Shown: positions 16,119 through 24,369 of the stretch, in pieces
How positions within the stretch are numbered: the first letter of the stretch is position 1
Layout: every line of letters begins with the position of its first letter
Assembly: GCF_900157365.1 (NCBI RefSeq)
Contig: NZ_FUEZ01000004.1
Location: 2,095,066 to 2,159,065, forward strand
Length of the DNA: 64,000 nt
Direction of reading: 5' to 3'
Origin: Mycobacterium numidiamassiliense
GTDB lineage: Bacteria > Actinomycetota > Actinomycetes > Mycobacteriales > Mycobacteriaceae
Notes under the pieces: model-generated
Seen by the model: the letters and a program-made list of their open reading frames with translations, nothing else
What the model was told of the DNA's origin: nothing
Databases searched by the model: none
Made by a program: the position numbers and the translations under genes

Positions 16119-17602
16119 GCAACCTCCTGTGGTGGCCATTGATTGACCGGATGCTCGAGCGTGGTCCACAAATGTTGGGTGGCGTAGGAGCGCCAAGGCC
16201 GCCACCGCGTGCTGCGCTCGATCAACCTCCGTTGGTCGGTGGGCAAGCCCAGCTGCTTGGCGGCCAGCTGAAGCCCAAGGTCGCTGGCGGGAAACGCATC
16301 TGGGTCGCCAAGTCCGCGCATCGCGATCACCTCGGCCGTCCAGGGACCGATGCCCGGCAGTGCCAGCAACTGGTTGCGCGCGCAGTCCCAGTCGCTGCCG
16401 GCGTCCAACACGACGCGGTTGTCGGCGAGTCCGGCGATCAGGGCGGTCAGTGTGCGTTGCCGGGCTTTGGGCACGGCCAGATGGACGGGGTCGATCTCTG
16501 CGAGCTCGTCGACTGACGGGAAGGTGTGGGTCAGCGCGCCGTCGGGGTCGCGAATCGGCTGTCCGTAAGCCGTGACCAGCCTGCTGGCATGGGTTCTGGC
16601 CGCCTTGGTCGACACCTGCTGGCCCAGCACCGCGCGCACGGCGAGTTCAGCCTCATCGACCGTGCGCGGAATACGTTGTCCGGGTGCCTTCTTCACGACC
16701 GGGCCAAGTTCGGGGTCGCGAGACAACGTGTCCACCACCGCTTCGGGGTCGGCGTCAAGGTCCAACAGCCGCCGGCAGCGGGCGATCGCGGTGGTGAGGT
16801 CGCGAAAGTCGTCGAGCACCAGCAGGCAACGGACGTGATCGACGTCTGGCGTCAATGCGACGACGGCGCTGCCGCACGGTAGTCGCAGGGTGCGCCGAAA
16901 GGCGCCGTCGCGGACTTCCTCGCAACCGGGTACGGCGCTCGCGGCCAGGTGACCGAAAACACCGTCGTACGCAAAAGGTTCACGGACGGGCAGCCGCAGA
17001 CATAAGGTTCCCGGCGATGTGGCTTTCGGCCCGAACCGGGCCGCGGCGCGCGTGCGTAAGGATGTCGGCGTGGCTTCGAACACCAGGCGCACGGTGTCGT
17101 TGAACTGCCGGATGCTGGAAAACCCGGCGGCGAACGCGACGTCGCCGAACGGTAGCTCGGTGGTCTCGATCAGCACCCGGGCCGTTTGCGCCCGTTGTGC
17201 GCGGGCCAACGCCAGTGGGCCGGCGCCGACTTCGGCCTGCAACAGCCGCTCTAGCTGACGTGCCGTGTACCCGAGATGAGCGGCGAGACCGCCGACGCCG
17301 TCGCGGTCCACGGTGCCGTCGGCGATGAGCCGCATCGTTCGCGCGACGACGTCGCCGCGCACATTCCATTCCGGAGAGCCGGGCGTCGCGTCCGGCCGGC
17401 ACCGTTTACACGCCCGGAAACCCGCACGTTGCGCGGCCGCCGCGGTGGCATAGAACCGCACGTTGCGGGCAAAGGGCGGCCGCACCGGGCAGCTGGGCCG
17501 GCAGTAGATCCCAGTCGTGCGCACCGCCGTGACGAACCATCCGTCGAACCGGGCGTCCTTGGACTGGACCGCTCGGTAGCAGCGCTCGAAATCGTCGTGC
17601 AC
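16115..17602 (-). CDS. alkA: Ada/AlkA fusion: regulator and 3-methyladenine DNA glycosylase
   Basis: A 495-aa fusion. Residues 1-75 form an Ada-type zinc domain with cysteines C34, C38, C65 and C68, the first being the methyl-phosphotriester acceptor by homology. Residues about 80-180 form an AraC-type helix-turn-helix. The C-terminal half is an AlkA glycosylase with an AlkA N-domain and a helix-hairpin-helix (LPGIGPWTAEVIAMRGLGDPDAF) followed by a likely catalytic Asp in PASDLGL. Equivalent to Rv1317c. It senses methylation, probably activates its own operon, and excises alkylated purines. Confidence 0.94.
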   Translation of the reverse strand: MHDDFERCYRAVQSKDARFDGWFVTAVRTTGIYCRPSCPVRPPFARNVRFYATAAAAQRAGFRACKRCRPDATPGSPEWNVRGDVVARTMRLIADGTVDRDGVGGLAAHLGYTARQLERLLQAEVGAGPLALARAQRAQTARVLIETTELPFGDVAFAAGFSSIRQFNDTVRLVFEATPTSLRTRAAARFGPKATSPGTLCLRLPVREPFAYDGVFGHLAASAVPGCEEVRDGAFRRTLRLPCGSAVVALTPDVDHVRCLLVLDDFRDLTTAIARCRRLLDLDADPEAVVDTLSRDPELGPVVKKAPGQRIPRTVDEAELAVRAVLGQQVSTKAARTHASRLVTAYGQPIRDPDGALTHTFPSVDELAEIDPVHLAVPKARQRTLTALIAGLADNRVVLDAGSDWDCARNQLLALPGIGPWTAEVIAMRGLGDPDAFPASDLGLQLAAKQLGLPTDQRRLIERSTRWRPWRSYATQHLWTTLEHPVNQWPPQEVA

Positions 17603-17747
17603 GCTTCAACAGTTACACCTACCCGCCGACAAGACTGGCGGAAAAGCGACACGATAGTCGGCCGGTGATTCGCCTGTCCCAAGCCGAGGTGACGCATTCA
17701 GCCTGCCGCCCACCGGGCTGCTCGGCGCCAATGAAAAGATTGCGCGA

Positions 17748-18611
17748 GTGAGTTACCGCTGGCCGACTCTGGCCGATGTCATCGCAACGCTCAGCGTCGA
17801 TCGCCTTGACGATTGTCACTTCGTCGCCACGCAGCTGGACAACGCCGGCCACCACATCGCCGGCGGCCATATCGCCGCCCAGGCCCTGATGGCGGCGAGC
17901 CTCACTGCGCCGGGCCGCAGACCCCACAGCGTGCACGTCTATTACCTGCGTGCCGGCGATGCCCGCAAGCCGGTCGACCTTCATGTCGACATAGCCCGCG
18001 ACGGCGGCGCGTTGTCCACCCGCAAGGTAACCGCCTGCCAGGAGGGCCAGATCCTGCTCGAGGCGCTCGCGTCGTTCAACGAGCCGTTCGACTCACTCGA
18101 CTACCAGCAGCCGATGCCCGACGTCACGGATCCTGACTCGCTTCCGCCGGTGCAGGAGCAGTTGGTCGCTTATGCGGATGAACTGGACGGTTTCTGGGTC
18201 GAGCCCCGGCCCTTCGACCTGCGCTATGTCGACCCTCCGCCGCGGCTGGCCGTCGACCTGGCCGAGCCATCGGCGCGGTTGCGCATGTGGTGGCGGCCCA
18301 ACAGCTTTGTCGCGGCCGACGAGGTGCTGCACGACTGCCTGCTGACCTACCTATCCGGAACCACGATGGTCGAACCCGCACTCGTCATGCGGCGGGCCAC
18401 GCCGGTCAGCACCTTCAACGCGCTTATCGACCACGCGTTGTGGTTTCACCGGCCGGTCGATCTGACGGACTGGGTCCTGTCGGATCAGATCTCTTCCAGC
18501 GGTGTCGCCGGCCGGGGGCTGACGACGTCGACGATGTACAACCGCACCGGCCAACTCGTGTGCATCGCGACCCACGAGCTGTACTTCGGCCGAGCTGCTA
18601 CCCCGGGCTGA
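17748..18611 (+). CDS. Acyl-CoA thioesterase II (TesB family)
   Basis: A 287-aa double hot-dog thioesterase hydrolysing acyl-CoA to fatty acid and CoA. GGHIAAQALMAAS and PHSVHVYYLRAGD are the conserved first-domain segments; FHRPVDLTDWVLSDQISSSGVAGRGLTT-like sequence near the C-terminus supplies the second-domain Asp and Gln/Ser positions. It starts at GTG 17748. A gene of this kind is not found at this location in M. tuberculosis (TesB homologues there are elsewhere), so it begins a block specific to this lineage. The physiological acyl chain is unknown. Confidence 0.88.
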   Translation: MSYRWPTLADVIATLSVDRLDDCHFVATQLDNAGHHIAGGHIAAQALMAASLTAPGRRPHSVHVYYLRAGDARKPVDLHVDIARDGGALSTRKVTACQEGQILLEALASFNEPFDSLDYQQPMPDVTDPDSLPPVQEQLVAYADELDGFWVEPRPFDLRYVDPPPRLAVDLAEPSARLRMWWRPNSFVAADEVLHDCLLTYLSGTTMVEPALVMRRATPVSTFNALIDHALWFHRPVDLTDWVLSDQISSSGVAGRGLTTSTMYNRTGQLVCIATHELYFGRAATPG

Positions 18612-18633
18612 GCGCCGTCAGGGTCGGCGTCCG

Positions 18634-19566
18634 TTATGCCACAAGCGGTTTGGGCGTATCGATCACCGAGTACTCGGTAGCATCGCCCTGGATCGCCCGG
18701 CTACGTTCGCCGCGGACGCTTACCGGAATGTCGCCGGCCAGCGTGATCCGGTGCATGCGGCGGGGCTGGTTACCGTAGTCGGACACGGCGTAGTGCTGGG
18801 TGGCGCGGTTGTCCCACATCGCGACGTCGCCGAGTTCCCAGTTCCACCGAATCGTGTTCTCCAGCCAGGTGATCCGGTCCTGGAAAATCCGGTACAACGC
18901 CTGTGACTCGGCGCCGTTGACCCCGAGGATGGACTTGGCGAAGGCGCCGAGCAGCAGCGCCCGCTCGCTCGTTTCCGGGTGTACTCGCACCACCGGGTGC
19001 TGCGTTTCGAAAAGGGTGGATTGGAATTCGGCCGTGTACTTCAGTAGCGCTTCGGGGTTGGCTTCCGCCGCTGCCAGCTTGGCGGGATCGACTTGGGCGT
19101 AATCGAACGCGTTGTTGTGTAGGGCCCACAGGTTTTCCGCCAGGTCCTGCAACGGTTGGGGGAGCTGGCGATAGGCGGCGACGGTGGAGGCCCAGGTGGT
19201 GGTGCCGCCGTAGGAAGGCAACTCGACAGCGCGCAGGATCGAGGCTTTCGGTGGTCGGTCGACGAAGGTGACGTCAGTGTGCCACTGGTTGGCGCCGCCA
19301 CCGCCAAACGATTCCAGCCGCATCACCCGGCTTCCCTCGAACCTCAGCGTCGGGTGCGGAGTCGTTGGCACGCCAAGGCTCTCCGCGAAGGCGTAGTGGG
19401 CGTCGTCATCCAGGTGGCGCTGACCGCGGAAGAAGACCACTTTGTGCCTCAGCAGCGCTTGATTGATCGCGGCCGCAGTTTCGGCATCGAGTTCGCCGAG
19501 TCGCACGCCGTCGACGCGCGCACCGATGTTCTCGCCCAGCTGGACCACACGAAGATCGCTACCCAT
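18634..19566 (-). CDS. TauD/TfdA-family Fe(II)/2-oxoglutarate dioxygenase
   Basis: A 310-aa dioxygenase. The iron-binding pair is H96 and D98 (NQWHTDVTF), and the distal His and the 2-oxoglutarate arginine lie in [25 protein letters not shown]. The N-terminus ([20 protein letters not shown]) resembles M. tuberculosis Rv3406, an alkyl-sulfate-cleaving enzyme, so desulfation of alkyl sulfates or sulfonates is the likeliest chemistry; substrate is inferred only. GGAGACATC precedes the ATG. A TGTATACA palindrome lies upstream. Confidence 0.88.
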   Translation of the reverse strand: MGSDLRVVQLGENIGARVDGVRLGELDAETAAAINQALLRHKVVFFRGQRHLDDDAHYAFAESLGVPTTPHPTLRFEGSRVMRLESFGGGGANQWHTDVTFVDRPPKASILRAVELPSYGGTTTWASTVAAYRQLPQPLQDLAENLWALHNNAFDYAQVDPAKLAAAEANPEALLKYTAEFQSTLFETQHPVVRVHPETSERALLLGAFAKSILGVNGAESQALYRIFQDRITWLENTIRWNWELGDVAMWDNRATQHYAVSDYGNQPRRMHRITLAGDIPVSVRGERSRAIQGDATEYSVIDTPKPLVA

Positions 19567-19599
19567 GATGTCTCCTCAGTCATTCCGTGTGTAGTCAAC

Positions 19600-19607
19600 T
19601 GTATACA
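19600..19607. promoter_or_regulatory. TGTATACA palindrome upstream of the dioxygenase gene
   Basis: A perfect 8-bp palindrome (TGTATACA) 34 bp before the dioxygenase start. GntR-family repressors often bind TNGT...ACNA half-sites of this kind. It is a candidate operator only; no regulator gene is adjacent. Confidence 0.3.
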
Positions 19608-19732
19608 TCGGACCCGAAGACCGCTAATAGTTGCGATCAGTCGGAAGAAATCCGGTTCGAGATGCCGACGGTTGTCCGTTGGTCGCGTGCGCGGACTGGC
19701 AGCGCCGAATGGTCGCCAGTAGCGTGGGCCGC

Positions 19733-20080
19733 ATGGCTTCGGGGTATCACGAGAACCGGTTCGTCCGGGCGGTCAACGGCGTCGCGGTCAGCCTGATCAA
19801 TGCTCCCGTGCTGGGGAATCTGGTCGGACAGGGGCTCGTTGTCGTTCGTTACACCGGTCGACGCTCCGGCAACACCTTCGAGATCCCGGTCGGCTATCGC
19901 CGGCGCGGGAATGTTGTCACCATCAACGTGGCCGCTCCAAACGGCAAAAGCTGGTGGCGCAATTTCCTGGGTGCCGGTGGGGAACTCACTTTGCTGAATT
20001 TCCATGGGGCCGACTGCACCGGGCACGCGACCGCCACTCGCGATCCGAAGGGCCGAGTAAAGGTCACCGTTCAGCTGTAG
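19733..20080 (+). CDS. Ddn-like deazaflavin (F420)-binding family protein
   Basis: A 115-aa protein of the Ddn/DUF385 split beta-barrel family. VVRYTGRRSGNTFEIPVGYRRRGNVVTINVAAPNGKSWWRNFLG contains the family's typical R-x-SG and the W-x-N segment near the cofactor pocket. Members bind F420H2 and reduce quinones or nitro compounds; some bind fatty acids or haem instead. The start MASGYHENRF (19733) is chosen because the longer frame has no family similarity. It is somewhat short for the family and its 3' end abuts, tail to tail, the membrane-protein gene at 20091. Confidence 0.75.
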   Translation: MASGYHENRFVRAVNGVAVSLINAPVLGNLVGQGLVVVRYTGRRSGNTFEIPVGYRRRGNVVTINVAAPNGKSWWRNFLGAGGELTLLNFHGADCTGHATATRDPKGRVKVTVQL

Positions 20081-20090
20081 AGCGCGACGG

Positions 20091-21344
20091 TTAGATCATC
20101 CGCGGTCCGCCGAAACCCGGAATGACGCCCACCGGGAATAGCGCTAGGGCCGTGACGAGAAGAATGAACAATCGCAAGACTTTTGGCGTGGGCTGCTGCG
20201 CGATCTCCGGTCGTTGTCCCGAGAAGAGGATGAACACGACCGCGACGTCGAACGCGACGATCGTCAGCCAGCGGGTCCAGTCGATGCCGGTCAGGAAAAC
20301 GGGAATGATCAACAGTAGCCCGGCGGTGACCCATACTCTTTGGCCCCGCAACTCCTCGACGAACGCACGCAGCGGCACACCCGAGATTCCGCTGACTGCA
20401 CGCATAGTCACGACGATTGCAACGACACCGAACATCAGCGACGCGATGAGGCCGCCTGCTCCGATGTGGCCGACAGTGCGGATGGCATCCATAATTCCGT
20501 TGTCGTAGTTCGGCATTACGTTGCGGCACACCCAGTCGTGATAGTCGGTTTGACTTGGCTGTCCGGCAACCACGTAGTGCAGCAGCGTCCGTACCGATGT
20601 GATGGTGGCCAATGGGTTGGGCATCGAGTGATGGGGCACCGCCGCACAAAGTTGAGCAGCGACGTCGTGACGACCGAACGCCGCGACCACAGCCGCGGTG
20701 ATGACACCCGGCGCCACAGCCACGGTTATGCCCAAGCGCTGAGTGGTTTCCAGCGCGCCACCGAGGACGATGATCGCCAGCACGGCGCCCAAAGCAAACT
20801 CGAGGCCAATCGCCTCGTGCACGAGCGTCAACGCGGCGGTCGCCACACCGTACGCTGCGCAACATCCCATTGCGATGGCCCGGGAACGTGCAAACGCCAA
20901 CGCCGAGCTGAACAGCGCCAGAGCCGCCCCGCCGAACAGGTCTGGCCGGGCAGAGAAGGCCGCGAACGGAACTCCGAATGGCAGCAACGGAATTAACATC
21001 GCGACCATCAGCCTGCGCTCAGATCGATGACGACTGAACAGCACCATGCCCGCGACCGTTGCGAGGCCGCACAGGTAGACCGCCGTCGACAGCCACCGCA
21101 GTGTGAGCGTGACCCCGAAGTAGTGTCCCGGGACCAAGTCGACCAATTCACCGGCGAGCCCGCGACGGACGAAGCCGTGTGCGTAGTCAGCGGAGTAGTA
21201 GGACATCCAGTACACATCGAGTGGAAAGATCTTTATCCCGAACCACAGCACGGCCGTTGCCCACGCCGCAATCGCGACGGCTATACCGATGTACAGAGGC
21301 TGGCGGGTAAGCCTATTCGCGCTGAGGCTCGGGTTTACCGTCAC
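20091..21344 (-). CDS. Polytopic membrane protein of the PapA/Drr operon
   Basis: A 417-aa protein with about nine to ten hydrophobic segments. After the first helix a long loop holds acidic and aromatic residues (FPLDVYWMSYYSADYAHGF) then VRRGLAGEL; an acidic extracytoplasmic loop after helix 1 is a feature of GT-C glycosyltransferases, but I cannot assign the family. Its GTG overlaps the upstream gene's stop by 4 nt (GTGA). It is the last of four coupled genes, so a role in glycosylating or flipping the lipid made by the two acyltransferases is a reasonable guess. No confident homologue is recognised. Confidence 0.75.
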   Translation of the reverse strand: MTVNPSLSANRLTRQPLYIGIAVAIAAWATAVLWFGIKIFPLDVYWMSYYSADYAHGFVRRGLAGELVDLVPGHYFGVTLTLRWLSTAVYLCGLATVAGMVLFSRHRSERRLMVAMLIPLLPFGVPFAAFSARPDLFGGAALALFSSALAFARSRAIAMGCCAAYGVATAALTLVHEAIGLEFALGAVLAIIVLGGALETTQRLGITVAVAPGVITAAVVAAFGRHDVAAQLCAAVPHHSMPNPLATITSVRTLLHYVVAGQPSQTDYHDWVCRNVMPNYDNGIMDAIRTVGHIGAGGLIASLMFGVVAIVVTMRAVSGISGVPLRAFVEELRGQRVWVTAGLLLIIPVFLTGIDWTRWLTIVAFDVAVVFILFSGQRPEIAQQPTPKVLRLFILLVTALALFPVGVIPGFGGPRMI

Positions 21345-22690
21345 GTCGGGCTGGCGTAGACGCTGGTGGCGAACAGGTGCAGGTCGGCCAGCGCGCTACA
21401 CGCGAGCTCGCGCGTCGCCGCGGCCGTATTGGCTGCGCCGCCCTGATATGCGACGACGGACAAAAATCGCGTGCCGTTGATCGTCGCTGTGCCGCAATAT
21501 AATTGGCCGTGAGTCTTTTCGATGCGGCGCGCAGTGATGCCCTGCTCGGCCAGCCGCATGAAGACCTCGATCGCATCCCCACCGTCGATTCGGCTAACGG
21601 CGGTATCGAGGCTTCCGAGGTTCGAACAGCCCACCGGCAGTTGCGAGGTCGACATGGCGATGCCTTCGGCGCGCCGGACCACCCATCGCGGTGTGAAGGG
21701 AATGAGCGGCAGTCCGGCGAGCATTTCGTTGGGTTGCTCCGCCCGGGACTTCAACAGGGTCTTGAGTTCTGCACGTACGCCGCTCAAGTTTTCAGCCACC
21801 GCTCGGGCATCGACCGTAAGTGTGATCGAGGTCAGCGCGTTGGCACGATCGTCGTCGGTGTTGGTGCGGTCGCTGACCGGAAGCACGACCGTCACAGTGT
21901 TTCCGTCGGGGTGCACCCTGCCCATCCGGTGAGCCAAGCGAGCTGCGAATGCGACGACAAGCGTGTTGCTGCTTCCGTGAAGGCTGCGCGCACGTGCCTC
22001 CCATGCCGCAGCATCGGTTTGTATCGTCACCGACGGGAGGATGGCCTGGCCCTCGCCACTCGAGGCCGGCGTACCGGGTCGGCGCGCCTCAGGCGGGACT
22101 TGGGTTTCAGCCGAGACCTTGCGCAATATCAGCAGAGTCGCGACCAGCGCGCGGATTACCGTCGGCAGGGCGAGGACGGCGTCGGCGAGGTCGGAAAGCA
22201 CTGCACGCCACCGGGTGCGTGAATTCTCCTGTGGATAGCCAAGATTGCGCGTTTTTTTGCTGGCCGCTTCAGCTATGGCCGTTGCTACGCCGAGCCCATC
22301 GGCAACGCAGTGTGATGCCACCAAGGTGACCGCTGCACCGCCGTCGTCCAACGGCAGCACGCCAACGTGAAACGTCGGACCGAACTCAGGGTCGACGCGC
22401 ACCAGCGCGCGTCTTTCAATCCAGCCGCCGATCTCCGACCGTGGCTGCCGCGGCTCGAGCGCGATCTCGGGCGATCGGCTGCCGAGTACCCAGCGATGAC
22501 GTCCGAACGGCAGTGGCGAGCGCTCGATCCGCCGTCCGAGCAGACCTGCGTCGAGATTGCTTTTGAATGACCGTAATTCGTCGATATTCACGTCGCGGTC
22601 GTACACCCACGTGCATTGCACCGTACTGCCTTGGCCGGTGGCCCGAAGCCGTAAGAACGCGGCCTGGTCCAGCAGCGCCAGCTTCGTCAC
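21341..22690 (-). CDS. HxxxDG acyltransferase (condensation-domain superfamily)
   Basis: A 449-aa protein with the superfamily catalytic motif SHCVADG (H127, D131, G132) and a two-lobed architecture typical of PapA5, WS/DGAT and condensation domains. It differs from the PapA1/3-type protein encoded first in this operon, so two distinct acyl transfers are implied. The start is GTG 22690, overlapping the permease stop by one base (TAGTG); a longer open frame upstream is antisense-like and rejected. The substrate is unknown; hydroxyl groups on a sugar or polyol acylated by thioester or acyl donors would fit the family. Confidence 0.78.
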   Translation of the reverse strand: MTKLALLDQAAFLRLRATGQGSTVQCTWVYDRDVNIDELRSFKSNLDAGLLGRRIERSPLPFGRHRWVLGSRSPEIALEPRQPRSEIGGWIERRALVRVDPEFGPTFHVGVLPLDDGGAAVTLVASHCVADGLGVATAIAEAASKKTRNLGYPQENSRTRWRAVLSDLADAVLALPTVIRALVATLLILRKVSAETQVPPEARRPGTPASSGEGQAILPSVTIQTDAAAWEARARSLHGSSNTLVVAFAARLAHRMGRVHPDGNTVTVVLPVSDRTNTDDDRANALTSITLTVDARAVAENLSGVRAELKTLLKSRAEQPNEMLAGLPLIPFTPRWVVRRAEGIAMSTSQLPVGCSNLGSLDTAVSRIDGGDAIEVFMRLAEQGITARRIEKTHGQLYCGTATINGTRFLSVVAYQGGAANTAAATRELACSALADLHLFATSVYASPT

Positions 22691-24369
22691 TAGCAGCCGG
22701 CTTCGGCCGCTGCACGATACCCGCGCACCGCCAACGGCGTGAACATCGCGACGAGCGCGCCGGCCCACAGACCGGCCTGCGATAGCGGCCACAACACCGG
22801 CCCGCCCCCCGCGAGCGCGCGCATCGCCTCGACCGTCGGTGATATCGGCTGAAAGCGCACCACCGGTTGCAGCCAGCCCGGAAACACCTCGGCGGGGGCA
22901 ACACCCGTGTTCAGGAACAGCAGCACAATGCATGCTGCACCCAGCCAGGTCACCATCACGCGACCGTCGGCGCGAGCAGCGATCGTGATGACCACGGTGG
23001 CCATACCCGTCGAGATCGCCACGGGCAGCAGCACAAAGGTCGGTATCGCGATCCAGCCATGAGTGAATCGCAGACCCAAAGCGATCCCGAAGATGGTGAG
23101 CAGAATGGCGGACGTGAAGGCTCGGGCAGCCTCCGCGAGCAGTCGGCCCGCCAGGGGACTCGCACGATGAACCGGCAGCACCCACAACCTGGTCAGCAGG
23201 CCCGACTCCCGCTCTTGCGGCAGAGCCAGGCCAGCGCCGAGGGTTCCGAAAATCGCACCGACGACCGCGCACATCGGCACTAAGCCGTACAGGCTGTCGT
23301 GCCCGGTGACGGCCAGGACGGCCTTGCCGATCAGCAATTTGTAGACGATGAGTAGGAGGGTCGGAAAAAACAGCGCTTGCACCGCGACGATCGGGTCTCG
23401 TCGCCAACGGCGCAATAGCCGCCCCGCCTCCACGCCGCTTTGTTTGACGAACGCTGTCAGCGGTGTCTGGTTCGAAACCCCTTTTGTTGCTTGCATATTC
23501 GCCATCATCGGCGGGGCTGCGCATGCATCGCGTGCTGGCTCGGCAGTGGGAGTTGCCTTGCGGATGGGCTTAGGCGCGCCCGAAAGCCCGCCACCGTAGC
23601 GTCGCTGCATCCGCACCGCGATCCCGCCGAACAGTGCCAGCAACGCGAGGCACCACACCGACGTCGCCGCCAGATCCCTGACCGCGACGTGACCGGCGGC
23701 AAGCCCTCGCAACGTCCCGGTGACCTGCGAGACAGGCTGGTAGCGGACGAACGCGCCGAGCCAGTTCGGAAAGGAGTCCACCGGAGCGATGCCGGTGGAC
23801 AGTAGGACGAGTAGCAGTTGAGGTAGGAGCAGTATTTGGCTTGACGATTCGACGGAGCCGACCCGGGAGCCGAGGGCGTCGGCGCCTAGGCACACTGCCA
23901 TCGCAAAGGTGACAACGATGGCGACAAAAAGAACCGCATCGGCCGCGCCGCCCGCCATCCGAAAGCCGAAGAACCATGCGATCGCCATGCTGGCGATCAA
24001 GGCGATCACCGCGCGTATCAAGCAATAGAGCATCCGCGCGGCTAGCGGCACCACCGCCGGAATCGGCAAACTGCGCAGCTGAAATCCAAAGCCGGACAGC
24101 CGATCCCGCGCGGCGCGATCAGCCGTTGTCATCGCGCCGAAGAGCATCGCCTGCACAATGACCACCGGAAGGACATACTGCGCGTACGTTATGTGGCCGG
24201 TGTCGATGAGGGCGCCTAAAACCAATGTGAAACCCAGGAAGCAGCCCACGGGCGCCAGGGCTGCGAAGAGTAGGTCGGCGTCGCGCCGAGCGCCCGATAT
24301 CGTTCGCAAAGTCAGTGCCGCCAGGGCTCCTAACCACATGCCACCGGCGGCAGCAGGCCGAGAAGGCAT
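22690..24369 (-). CDS. Fused DrrB-DrrC-like ABC-2 type permease
   Basis: A 559-aa membrane protein made of two ABC-2 permease halves. Residues about 1-255 resemble DrrB (SIQ-type helices; GALRGLA-like end LRGLAAG), a hydrophilic linker spans about 260-310, and residues about 310-559 closely resemble DrrC of M. tuberculosis: ESGLLTRLWVLPVHRASPLAGRLLAEA and FPGWLQPVVRFQPISPTVEAMRALAGGGPVL. DrrABC exports PDIM. Here the two permeases are one polypeptide and no ATPase gene is near, so an ATPase must be supplied from elsewhere. Start and stop each overlap a neighbouring gene by one base. Confidence 0.85.
   Translation of the reverse strand: MPSRPAAAGGMWLGALAALTLRTISGARRDADLLFAALAPVGCFLGFTLVLGALIDTGHITYAQYVLPVVIVQAMLFGAMTTADRAARDRLSGFGFQLRSLPIPAVVPLAARMLYCLIRAVIALIASMAIAWFFGFRMAGGAADAVLFVAIVVTFAMAVCLGADALGSRVGSVESSSQILLLPQLLLVLLSTGIAPVDSFPNWLGAFVRYQPVSQVTGTLRGLAAGHVAVRDLAATSVWCLALLALFGGIAVRMQRRYGGGLSGAPKPIRKATPTAEPARDACAAPPMMANMQATKGVSNQTPLTAFVKQSGVEAGRLLRRWRRDPIVAVQALFFPTLLLIVYKLLIGKAVLAVTGHDSLYGLVPMCAVVGAIFGTLGAGLALPQERESGLLTRLWVLPVHRASPLAGRLLAEAARAFTSAILLTIFGIALGLRFTHGWIAIPTFVLLPVAISTGMATVVITIAARADGRVMVTWLGAACIVLLFLNTGVAPAEVFPGWLQPVVRFQPISPTVEAMRALAGGGPVLWPLSQAGLWAGALVAMFTPLAVRGYRAAAEAGC

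Noticed and set aside
21341-23524. Very long 727-aa version of the second acyltransferase
   Set aside because: The extra N-terminal 278 residues are a shadow of the permease gene; the acyltransferase begins at GTG 22690.
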